Shown here one piece after another: positions 27,618 to 35,167 of a stretch of 35,167 bases of DNA; within the stretch, counting starts at the first letter, position 1, and each line of letters starts with the position of its first letter. The DNA is from an uncultured Candidatus Saccharimonas sp. (GTDB lineage Bacteria; Patescibacteriota; Saccharimonadia; Saccharimonadales; AQU-01), in assembly GCA_943358095.1 (NCBI GenBank), contig CALRGT010000008.1, forward strand, positions 1 through 35,167, written 5' to 3'. The translations under genes and the position numbers were made by a program. The notes beneath the pieces were generated by a model that was given only the letters and a program-made list of their open reading frames with translations, was not told the origin of the DNA and did not search any database.

Positions 27618-28103
27618 ATGGCACGATCATTCAATCAAGTAATATTAATGGGTAATCTCACCCGTGACCCTGAAGTAAGACAAATCCCTAGCGGGCAAGC
27701 AGTCTGTAACTTCAGTCTCGCACTCAATCGTAGCTTTAAAGGCGCAGATGGCGAGTGGCAGGAAGCGACCGATTATATCGACGTCGTAGCCTGGGGTCCA
27801 CTAGGCGAGCGTATCGCACAATATTTGACCAAGGGTAGCCGTTGTTTGGTGCAGGGAAGACTACAAAGTCGAGCCTGGGAACAAGATGGTCAGAAACGAA
27901 GTAAAGTAGAAGTTAACGCTAACGACGTAACTTTCCTAGACAGTCGTAGTGCTGGCGGCGATAGCGAGGCAGGATCAAGCTATAGCCAGGCTCCAGCAGG
28001 CGGCAATGACAAACCAAAACCTAGCAAGAAACCAGCTGGTGGGGACGTTGTAGTAGAAGACATTGGCGATGAGCCTATAAATTTAGACGACATCCCATTT
28101 TAA
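27618..28103 (+). CDS. ssb: single-stranded DNA-binding protein
   Basis: FNQVILMGNLTRDPEVR...C-terminal tip LDDIPF; AAAGGAGGA SD. Confidence 0.97.
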   Translation: MARSFNQVILMGNLTRDPEVRQIPSGQAVCNFSLALNRSFKGADGEWQEATDYIDVVAWGPLGERIAQYLTKGSRCLVQGRLQSRAWEQDGQKRSKVEVNANDVTFLDSRSAGGDSEAGSSYSQAPAGGNDKPKPSKKPAGGDVVVEDIGDEPINLDDIPF

Positions 28104-28112
28104 GTCATTTGT

Positions 28113-28215
28113 GAGTGCACGCTCTGGGCGAAAGTTCGGTTGTCAAAAAGCCTCGGCGTACGCTGGGTACGCCTCAATTTTTTGAAACCGGCTTTCATCC
28201 CAGATCGCACTACTC
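28113..28215. repeat. long imperfect palindrome between ssb and rpsR (I)
   Basis: GAGTGCACGCTCTGGGCGAAAGTTCGGTTGTCAAAAAGCCTCGGCGTAC-GCTGG-GTACGCCTCAATTTTTTGAAACCGGCTTTCATCCCAGATCGCACTACTC. Confidence 0.75.
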
Positions 28216-28283
28216 AAAATGCCTTAAAGCATAATAGAAATGTAAATTTTAGAATAATTAACAAACTAACTACAGTAAAGTAT

Positions 28284-28400
28284 CGATTTTGAGCCAAGGG
28301 TAATTTGTCTTTGAGACGAGGCTTCCATTTCGGACACGTAATAATTTTACGACGAAGAAATATCCTCGGCCTCCGAGCAAATTACCACTCTCAAAATTGG
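28284..28400. repeat. long imperfect palindrome between ssb and rpsR (II)
   Basis: Arms share GATTTTGAG.../CTCAAAATT, GGTAATTTG/CAAATTACC, CGAGG/CCTCG, centre ACGTAATAATTTTACG. Confidence 0.7.
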
Positions 28401-28420
28401 TACACAGATAAAGGAGCATT

Positions 28421-28624
28421 ATGGCAAAGATATTTAAGCACAGGACAGATGTAGCATTTTTTGACTACAAGGATTACAAAACCTTGCAGCGCTACGTAAA
28501 CATGTACGGACAGATAGAAACTCGCAAAAAGACTGGTATTACTGAGGCTCAACAGCGTCGTCTTTCGATCGCTATTAAGCGCGCTCGTCACATCGCTCTG
28601 CTGCCATACGTCGCAAATAACTAG
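28421..28624 (+). CDS. rpsR: 30S ribosomal protein S18
   Basis: FDYKDYKTLQRYVNMYGQIETRKKTGITEAQQRRLSIAIKRARHIALLPY; SD AAAGGAG. Confidence 0.95.
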   Translation: MAKIFKHRTDVAFFDYKDYKTLQRYVNMYGQIETRKKTGITEAQQRRLSIAIKRARHIALLPYVANN

Positions 28625-28634
28625 CCAGCTATCC

Positions 28635-28659
28635 AAGGCACGGATATTTTTGGTGCCTT
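28635..28659 (+). terminator. hairpin after rpsR, possible terminator/attenuator
   Basis: AAGGCAC-N11-GTGCCTT. Confidence 0.4.
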
Positions 28660-28748
28660 AGAAATGTAAGGGCAGGGGTTTATGGTATGCTAGATTTGTA
28701 AATAGTCGTCTAAAACACGATGTTAAATAGCAACAAAAGGAGCATATA

Positions 28749-29090
28749 ATGGACAATCCACACAGTTTTAACGACCCACAGTACAATCCGATTTTCGACA
28801 AAGTCACTTCTTTGCAATATAAGTTTCATGACATGACAAAAGGTGCCGCCGCTAGTCATCCGACTACTCGGGCTATGCAAAACGAAATTCACCAGCTTTT
28901 GCGTGATGTGACGGTGGAGCGTAGTCCTCATACCCTAAATAGTAGGATAGCTACAATACAAAGTGAGCTGAAGGATTCCCAGAACTCAGCAACACCAGTA
29001 ATAGATTTTGAAAGCCAAGCTGTGCTTAATCATGATTTTGACAGTCTGCATCATGACGTCGATAGCTTCCATCCGCGTGTTCAACAATAG
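28749..29090 (+). CDS. hypothetical protein
   Basis: 113-aa ORF with AAAGGAG SD. Confidence 0.7.
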   Translation: MDNPHSFNDPQYNPIFDKVTSLQYKFHDMTKGAAASHPTTRAMQNEIHQLLRDVTVERSPHTLNSRIATIQSELKDSQNSATPVIDFESQAVLNHDFDSLHHDVDSFHPRVQQ

Positions 29091-29116
29091 ATAATAATAT
29101 AGAAAGGTTCGCATTC

Positions 29117-29680
29117 ATGGCATTTGGTATTACTGACTTAAGAAAAGGCACAGTTTTTCAGTACGAGGGCGTGCCATATCGAGTTATTGAATACGCCCAA
29201 AAGGTTATGGGGCGAGGCGGATCTATAGTTAATGTTAAGATCAAAAGTTTGTTCGATGGCCGTGTACTAGAGAAGACCTTTAAGGGTAACGAACAGCTCG
29301 ACTATGCGGATGTCACTAATAAAAATGTTCAGTACCTCTACGCCGACGGCGATAAGTATCATTTTATGGACGAAGAGACCTACGAGCAATTTGAATTAGG
29401 TAGTGATGTTATCGTCGATCAGGCTGGCTATATGAAAGAGGGCGATGTCGTCCAGGCGCAATTTTTTGACGGCCAAGTTATAAACATCGAACTAGCCAAA
29501 AATGTTCCACTAGAAGTTACCTACACTGAGGCAGCTGTTAAGGGCGACACAAGTAGCAGCATCACCAAAGAAGCCACGCTAGAGACCGGAATTATCGTTA
29601 AGGTACCGGCATTTATTAAACAAGGCGACATTATTAGTGTTAGCACCGAAGACGGTAGCTATCGCTCGCGCGTTAAGTAG
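29117..29680 (+). CDS. efp: elongation factor P
   Basis: LRKGTVFQYEGVPYRVIEYAQKVMGRGGSIVNVKIKSL...IIVKVPAFIKQGDIISVSTEDGSYRSRVK. Confidence 0.96.
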   Translation: MAFGITDLRKGTVFQYEGVPYRVIEYAQKVMGRGGSIVNVKIKSLFDGRVLEKTFKGNEQLDYADVTNKNVQYLYADGDKYHFMDEETYEQFELGSDVIVDQAGYMKEGDVVQAQFFDGQVINIELAKNVPLEVTYTEAAVKGDTSSSITKEATLETGIIVKVPAFIKQGDIISVSTEDGSYRSRVK

Positions 29681-29684
29681 CAAT

Positions 29685-30425
29685 ATGAAGTCACGGCTTG
29701 ACCAAGAACTAGCACGGCGCGGCTTAGTTACATCTCGTAGCCAGGCCGAATCTTATATTAAACTTGGAAAAGTTAAGGTTGATGGTGAGATTGCCAATAA
29801 GTCTGGCAGATTTGTTGATAGCCGCAACAAAATTGAACTAATTAGTGACGAGCAGTATGTTAGCAGGGCAGGACTAAAACTTTCCAGCGTTGCCAAGATC
29901 TTAAAACTAGATTTTAACGAAAAGGTAGTCCTGGACGTAGGGTCAAGCACTGGCGGCTTCACCGACTACGCCTTAAAACACGGCGCCAAAAAAGTAATTG
30001 CTGTTGATGTTGGGTCTAATCAGCTACATCCTAGCTTACGCGGTCACGCCTTAATCGAATTGCACGAACAAACCGACATTCGCCATTATGTTACTGCTAG
30101 TCTTTCGTCAGAGGGCGATAAGTCGAGTGTAGATATTATAGTTATAGATGTTAGTTTTATATCGCTTAGAGACATTCTGCCTCAATTATCTCAACTTATG
30201 AGCACTAACTCGCAAATTATAGCTATGGTTAAGCCTCAGTTTGAAGCTGGCAAAGAACAGGTCAACAAGGGCATTATCAAGAACGAACGTGTTCGCCGCG
30301 ATATTTTAAAAGATTTTGAAGATTGGGCGCGCAAATTATTCATAATTGTCGACAAAGCAGATAGTGAAGTTGCCGGAACCAAAGGCAACCGCGAGCGCTT
30401 CTACCTCCTAAGAAAAACAAAGTAG
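29685..30425 (+). CDS. tlyA: TlyA-family rRNA methyltransferase (S4 + FtsJ-like)
   Basis: MKSRLDQELARRGLVTSRSQAESYIKLGKVKVDG; VVLDVGSSTGGFTDYALKHGAKKVIAVDVG; VDIIVIDVSFISL; MVKPQFE. Confidence 0.94.
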   Translation: MKSRLDQELARRGLVTSRSQAESYIKLGKVKVDGEIANKSGRFVDSRNKIELISDEQYVSRAGLKLSSVAKILKLDFNEKVVLDVGSSTGGFTDYALKHGAKKVIAVDVGSNQLHPSLRGHALIELHEQTDIRHYVTASLSSEGDKSSVDIIVIDVSFISLRDILPQLSQLMSTNSQIIAMVKPQFEAGKEQVNKGIIKNERVRRDILKDFEDWARKLFIIVDKADSEVAGTKGNRERFYLLRKTK

Positions 30426-30430
30426 GTCTT

Positions 30431-30447
30431 CCAAGGTCTCACCTTGG
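30431..30447. terminator. hairpin between convergent tlyA and ychF
   Basis: CCAAGG-TCTCA-CCTTGG. Confidence 0.45.
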
Positions 30448-30469
30448 CAAGGGGTTTCTGAGGGGTATT

Positions 30470-31558
30470 TTAGACGTTGAAGCGGAATTCGACGACATCG
30501 TCGGGCTTCATGACATATGTTTTGCCGACGGTAGCAATTTTACCTGCTAGTTTTGCTGCTTGTTCGGAGCCTGCTGCCATCAGGTCGTTATAGTCTATGA
30601 TTTGGGCGGCAATAAAACCGCGTTCAAAATCGCCGTGGATAACGCCGGCGGCTTGTGGGGCGGTGTCTCCTTGATGAATAGTCCAGGCTCTAATTTCTTG
30701 TTCACCAGCCGTCAGGTAGCTTTGTAGTCCAAGTATTTCGTATGCCGCATGAATTAGTTGGACGAGGCCTGACTCGTGTTGGCCATAACTTTCGAGTAGT
30801 TCTACACGGTCAGCATCGTCTAGACCATTTAATTCGCTCTCTAATTTGGCGCAGATAAAAATGGCTCTAGCAGGGGCTACCAACTCTGTTAATTCGCTAC
30901 GTTTGGCCTGATCAATAAGAGTATCTTCGTCAACATTGAACACATATATTACGGATTTGGCGGTGATTAATTGTAAGTCAGACAAGAGTAGTCCATAGCT
31001 TGACAATAGATCAGGCTGAGAAGATATTAGTTGTCCGTCGTTTAGTGCTTTATTAATCTCAATGAGTGATTCGTAGGCTGGCTTTAATTTTGGATTTAGT
31101 CGCGCTTCCTTTTCTAGGCGGGGAAGTCGCTTTTCGACAGTTTGCAGGTCGGCCAGGATGAGCTCGGTATTAATAACGTCGATATCTTTCTTTGGGTCGT
31201 GTTGTTCGTCGACATGCAATACATTTGCGTCGCTAAAAGCTCGTACCACATGAACAATAGCGTTAGTGCTACGAATGTGGCTCAAGAACTGGTTACCAAG
31301 CCCTTCGCCGGTGGATGCCCCCGCAACTAGCCCGGCTATATCTACGAAAGTAACAGTTGCTGGTACTATTTTTTTGGCGTTATATAGCTTACATAATTCA
31401 GTCAATCTGTTGTCTGGAATAGGTACGATGCCGGTGTTTGGTTCGATTGTGGCAAAAGGATAATTAGCCGCTAAGACGTTATTGTTCGTCAATGCATTAA
31501 AAAGCGTGCTCTTGCCAACATTCGGCAAACCAACAATACCAATAGAAAGTGAACTCAT
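30470..31558 (-). CDS. ychF: YchF/Obg-family GTPase
   Basis: GIVGLPNVGKSTLFNALTNN; ATIEPNTGIVPIPDNRL; DIAGLVAGASTGEGLGNQFLSHIR; C-terminal TGS. Confidence 0.97.
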   Translation of the reverse strand: MSSLSIGIVGLPNVGKSTLFNALTNNNVLAANYPFATIEPNTGIVPIPDNRLTELCKLYNAKKIVPATVTFVDIAGLVAGASTGEGLGNQFLSHIRSTNAIVHVVRAFSDANVLHVDEQHDPKKDIDVINTELILADLQTVEKRLPRLEKEARLNPKLKPAYESLIEINKALNDGQLISSQPDLLSSYGLLLSDLQLITAKSVIYVFNVDEDTLIDQAKRSELTELVAPARAIFICAKLESELNGLDDADRVELLESYGQHESGLVQLIHAAYEILGLQSYLTAGEQEIRAWTIHQGDTAPQAAGVIHGDFERGFIAAQIIDYNDLMAAGSEQAAKLAGKIATVGKTYVMKPDDVVEFRFNV

Positions 31559-31651
31559 AGCACCATTATAACAGGTTATGGCTATTGTCAGAAATGCAAA
31601 AATGTGCTAATATAAAGCTAGTTAATAAAATAAAACAAAAACCTCAAAAAT

Positions 31652-32566
31652 ATGTCTGAAATTATCCAGCGCGCAATTGAAGCAGATCATTTTCCGGAAG
31701 TAGCAGCTGACGGTAATGGTACCAGACGGCTTGAATTATTGGGAATAAAAGAATCACTACGCGAACCGGATCAGCGTAGAGCTTTGTTTGCTTCAATGTC
31801 TAATGATGAATATAAAAAGTACATTGGCTACATCAACTCTATTACACGAGGCGAGAAGGTTAGTGATGATTATGCTGACGGTAAGCTGGGATTTATTGCC
31901 ACACCTTCCTTAGAAGACAAAGAAAAGTTGATGGATAAGAGCTTTGAGGCAGCTAGAGATATATTAAGCGATAAAGACAGCGATGATGAGATTGCCTTAC
32001 GACGAGCAGGGTTAACGATAGCCGGAGCAATTAATTATATTCATCCATACGAAAACGGCAATGGTCGTAGCGGAAGGGCAATGCATTATTTGGTAGAATT
32101 TGGTAATCAGAGGGGTGACGAAATTTTTGATCAAGAGATGAGTGCCACAATAGGGAAGTACCCAGTGTATGATGGTGAGTTAATGGCTATTTATGATTCG
32201 CCGCCGCCAGCTATGACTAGGGCATTAGACGAAAAAGTTGGCGCTGTAAATGTCGACCCAAGGCAAGCTGCTACCGCAAGAGTAGAATTATTTCTTGATA
32301 TGATGAGGGGCAAAAGTGAGATCGTGATCAATGAGCCTGTGCTAGTTCATCAGGCTGGTTCGACTAAATTTACTGCTGATAATTTTGTTGCGCAATCTCC
32401 AGGAACGACGAGTGGTCCTGAACTATACGAGCAAACTTATTTAGGTTTATCATCTACTCCGAACAGACCGATTAGCACTGATATGTCTGATGCTACTGCC
32501 GTCTTGCCATCAAGGCCTGTTGCTAATAACTTAGTTGATAAGGGTATTAAGTTAGATATTTTATAG
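31652..32566 (+). CDS. Fic-domain protein
   Basis: RRAGLTIAGAINYIHPYENGNGRSGRAMHYLVEFGNQRG matches the Fic helix-loop-helix with HPYENGNGRSGR. Confidence 0.8.
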   Translation: MSEIIQRAIEADHFPEVAADGNGTRRLELLGIKESLREPDQRRALFASMSNDEYKKYIGYINSITRGEKVSDDYADGKLGFIATPSLEDKEKLMDKSFEAARDILSDKDSDDEIALRRAGLTIAGAINYIHPYENGNGRSGRAMHYLVEFGNQRGDEIFDQEMSATIGKYPVYDGELMAIYDSPPPAMTRALDEKVGAVNVDPRQAATARVELFLDMMRGKSEIVINEPVLVHQAGSTKFTADNFVAQSPGTTSGPELYEQTYLGLSSTPNRPISTDMSDATAVLPSRPVANNLVDKGIKLDIL

Positions 32567-32675
32567 ATATTTTGTTCTATTTTTGAGCGTTTATAAGAGA
32601 TAGTATAAAGATTATTGTTTCATTTTTCACAAAGAGGTATATAATCTAGACCATATTATTGAATATAGTGCTAGT

Positions 32676-33581
32676 GTGAAAGAGCAAGACGCCATGAGTG
32701 GACCGGAATTAGATAATAGTAGAATCGAAGAAACTACCGAATTAAGGGAAAGAACTGGTATAAGCAGAGCGGGTAAACTCGGTATAGCCGTAGCTGCAGC
32801 TGCTGGTTTGATGGTTGGTTCAGCACTTTTAGTGAATGAAACCGCAGAGTCAGGCAAGAACGACACATCAGATGGTTGCCCTGTACATTATTTAAATTTT
32901 CCTAATCCATATGCGATTACAGTCATCAATACGTTGGGGCAGTTTACTTACGAAAGTGGTGAAATAATGTGTGTCTATTTGCCGCCACAAGACGCGATTG
33001 GTCTTTGGTATTCCACTTCAGTACCAGGACAGCCAACTGCTACAACAGTTCATAGACCAAAAACCCCAAAACCTATAGTTACTACTACGACTATCAATAA
33101 CGATGTCGATGGCGACGGCTTTTTGGCTAATACTGACAACCCTAACCTAAAAGATATAGATGACAATAGTGCTGGCGCTGGTATGGCAGGCGTTGCCGTG
33201 GCAGAGGCGATGGGTATTAATGTCGACCCTGCTACCGAACAGGGCAGTCTAGACATTCAGATAGCCTTGTCTACTGCTCAAGATAAGTGGGCAGAGATGA
33301 CTACTAACTTTGCTGCCTATGGAGTTGAAGTTATGACGCCAACCACTACAACCACTACTACTGAGCTACAATTAGTCACCACCGTTGAATCCGTGCAAAC
33401 TTCAGAACAAAGTACTACGTCGTCTAGCATTGAGCAGTCATCAACGAGCCTACTCCAAGGTCAGCCAGAGAATGGGCTGAAATCTTCAGACGATATCTTA
33501 ATAGGGGCGACTGGAGCAATTGCAGCTGGTAGTCTATTGGCTATTGGTTTAGCTCGCCGCCGCAAACAGTCAAAATCTTAG
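32676..33581 (+). CDS. putative surface protein: N-terminal TM, Ca-binding-like DVDGDGF repeat, Thr/Ser-rich stalk, C-terminal TM plus RRRK
   Basis: KLGIAVAAAAGLMVGSALLV; NNDVDGDGFLANTDNPNLKDIDDN; TPTTTTTTTEL...TTSSSIEQSSTS; IGATGAIAAGSLLAIGLARRRKQSKS; GTG start (ATG 32694 possible). Confidence 0.7.
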   Translation: MKEQDAMSGPELDNSRIEETTELRERTGISRAGKLGIAVAAAAGLMVGSALLVNETAESGKNDTSDGCPVHYLNFPNPYAITVINTLGQFTYESGEIMCVYLPPQDAIGLWYSTSVPGQPTATTVHRPKTPKPIVTTTTINNDVDGDGFLANTDNPNLKDIDDNSAGAGMAGVAVAEAMGINVDPATEQGSLDIQIALSTAQDKWAEMTTNFAAYGVEVMTPTTTTTTTELQLVTTVESVQTSEQSTTSSSIEQSSTSLLQGQPENGLKSSDDILIGATGAIAAGSLLAIGLARRRKQSKS

Positions 33582-33663
33582 CGTTACTTAGTAGTCGTTA
33601 TTCAACAAGCTTAATCTACTTAATATTTTTGTCAGTTCATAATCTCATATATACTAGTGCTTG

Positions 33664-34161
33664 ATGAGAAAGCATAAACGCTTAGTTTTTGGTGGTGCTG
33701 TAGTAGTTGTACTTGTTGTGAGCGCATTTATAGGAATTTTGGTTAGTCGTCGCTACCTAAAGTCGGCAGTCCATATGCCGCCCGGCAGTATTGTACACGG
33801 CAGCAATACGCCAAACAAATCCGCTGCCAAGGTGCCGGTTATTGAAACTCTCAAAAGCTTTAACGAGATTCAGCTCAGTATGACCAATAAACGTTGGGCA
33901 GAAGCCGTTAGTCAATCAATGGCCTATGGGGAATCTACGGATAACCCTTCAAATTATCGAATTACTGCTTATGCGTACTGTCAATTTTCTGCCAATGCTA
34001 TTAACGATTTGTTGAATGCGGCCAATTGCAACACTAAGGGTTTAGCATTAATAGATAGCTTGCCGAAAACCGAACAAGAACTAACCAAAAAAGCATACGA
34101 AGCTACTATTAAAGGTGAAAAATACATCTATCCAAGTAATTCTAAGGATGTCCATGGTTAA
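33664..34161 (+). CDS. single-TM membrane-anchored hypothetical protein
   Basis: MRKHKRLVFGGAVVVVLVVSAFIGILV plus ectodomain; start moved from 33661 (TTG) to ATG 33664. Confidence 0.7.
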   Translation: MRKHKRLVFGGAVVVVLVVSAFIGILVSRRYLKSAVHMPPGSIVHGSNTPNKSAAKVPVIETLKSFNEIQLSMTNKRWAEAVSQSMAYGESTDNPSNYRITAYAYCQFSANAINDLLNAANCNTKGLALIDSLPKTEQELTKKAYEATIKGEKYIYPSNSKDVHG

Positions 34162-35167
34162 TTATAATAACCAACAGACAAAGCTGAGGTTGATTTTGTC
34201 TAGTCATTTAAGGGTTTTACTGGGGCTAGGATTATTGGTCTGGGTATTGTTTGGTTTAGCAAGACCTGTAGTTGTGTTTGCGAACACTGGAGGTGGAGGG
34301 CCTATAGTGGCTCCTCCACCACTTATTCCTCCTCCGACCAACAATCGATTCCTTAGGTTTCCGCCTGGTGCACCTAGCAATATATTCCCCAGCACCACTC
34401 CGTCACCCGATACTACGCCAACCTATATGGTTACAGAACTTTGCCCCTCTGCGACAGACTGTATGCCGTCACGAACTACTATTGCTGCTCTATATGTGCC
34501 ACGCTACCTGCAGGCGACTAGCCCAAATGGCATATACGACATAGTAATTATCAACGGCTGCGACAATAGTCCAATCGATAATGACCCAGGAAGCACGACC
34601 TTTTATTTTATTAATGGCCAAACTATTAACTCAAAAGATGCGCAATGTAATGGCGTTAATTTTGACATTCATGTCTCTTTAACGGCTAATCCAACGACTG
34701 AACAGCAGGGTGCTTATGATGTTTATGATTTTATTGCCATAATGTCGGGGCCTGCTGATGCCGATCCAGTTGGAGCAGTTATGTTTAATTTATTTAGACT
34801 GCAGGCCGTTAATACTGAGATGCGAATAGGTGTGTCAGCTAAGTCAGTTTTCTGTGATACTCATAATTACGTTGGAGTGGTAGCGTACGCTAATTCCTGC
34901 CCATCACTAACTGATATTGCCGGTAGTCCGCCGCCACCAGCTGGGATCACTTATTCATTCTCAAGTTTTGGCCAAGTAAAAGATGCGACTGCTAATGGTG
35001 GTAGCTATAGTCAGTATATAGAGATTCCGGCTCAAACTCTCAAATGCTATGGCGTGATTGATGTTTTTGATCTTGACGCAAATATTTACGGCCAAACTGG
35101 TATCACCGCTACCTTATACGACACCAATGTCGCTGCAAACTCAACTACTACAGTTTCAGCACCGGTT
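34154..35167 (+). CDS. secreted Cys-containing, Pro-rich protein (5' part; runs off right edge; absent from ORF track)
   Basis: ATG 34154 opens 338 codons without stop: MVNYNNQQTKLRLILSSHLRVLLGLGLLVWVLFGLARPVVVFANTGGGGPIVAPPPLIPPPTNN...; signal-peptide-like; overlaps upstream gene by 8 nt. Confidence 0.8.
   Translation, partial: MVNYNNQQTKLRLILSSHLRVLLGLGLLVWVLFGLARPVVVFANTGGGGPIVAPPPLIPPPTNNRFLRFPPGAPSNIFPSTTPSPDTTPTYMVTELCPSATDCMPSRTTIAALYVPRYLQATSPNGIYDIVIINGCDNSPIDNDPGSTTFYFINGQTINSKDAQCNGVNFDIHVSLTANPTTEQQGAYDVYDFIAIMSGPADADPVGAVMFNLFRLQAVNTEMRIGVSAKSVFCDTHNYVGVVAYANSCPSLTDIAGSPPPPAGITYSFSSFGQVKDATANGGSYSQYIEIPAQTLKCYGVIDVFDLDANIYGQTGITATLYDTNVAANSTTTVSAPV

Noticed and set aside
14519-28680. 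CAGGGGT near the rpsT, rpsF and post-rpsR promoters
   Set aside because: Three occurrences of a 7-mer at inconsistent orientation and spacing are insufficient to call a regulatory motif.
33450-33581. Sortase LPxTG signal in the surface protein
   Set aside because: The C-terminus has hydrophobic + RRRK architecture but no LPxTG-like motif I can defend (nearest is QPENG).

Overview
The window looks like chromosomal DNA from a Patescibacteria/CPR organism, probably Saccharibacteria-like; this is inferred from protein character, not from a search. The code is standard: TGA serves as a stop, e.g. at 1196-1198. Most of the window is housekeeping: dnaG-rpoD, a P-loop kinase, polA, an aldo/keto reductase, an acyl-ACP desaturase, a HAD hydrolase, a DciA-like protein, mutM, holA, rpsT, a degenerate DHH protein, an ABC-F ATPase, rpsO-pnp, a family-4 UDG, RNase J, FtsK, rpsF, ssb, rpsR, efp, tlyA and ychF. 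The right end (31.6-35.2 kb) is accessory-like: a Fic-domain protein, then three membrane-anchored or secreted proteins. The last of these runs off the window and is missing from the ORF track. The most unusual signals are: (1) intergenic inverted-repeat elements built from degenerate 7-bp units, with copies flanking rpsF; (2) further long imperfect hairpins in the rpsF-ssb-rpsR spacers; (3) many genes whose -10 box lies 6-9 nt before the start codon, implying leaderless mRNAs; (4) a primase and a UDG that have lost their canonical metal/Fe-S ligands; (5) a plant/actinobacterial-type acyl-ACP desaturase; (6) a Fic protein with an altered motif beside a surface-protein locus. Nothing was computed or searched; alignments are by eye.
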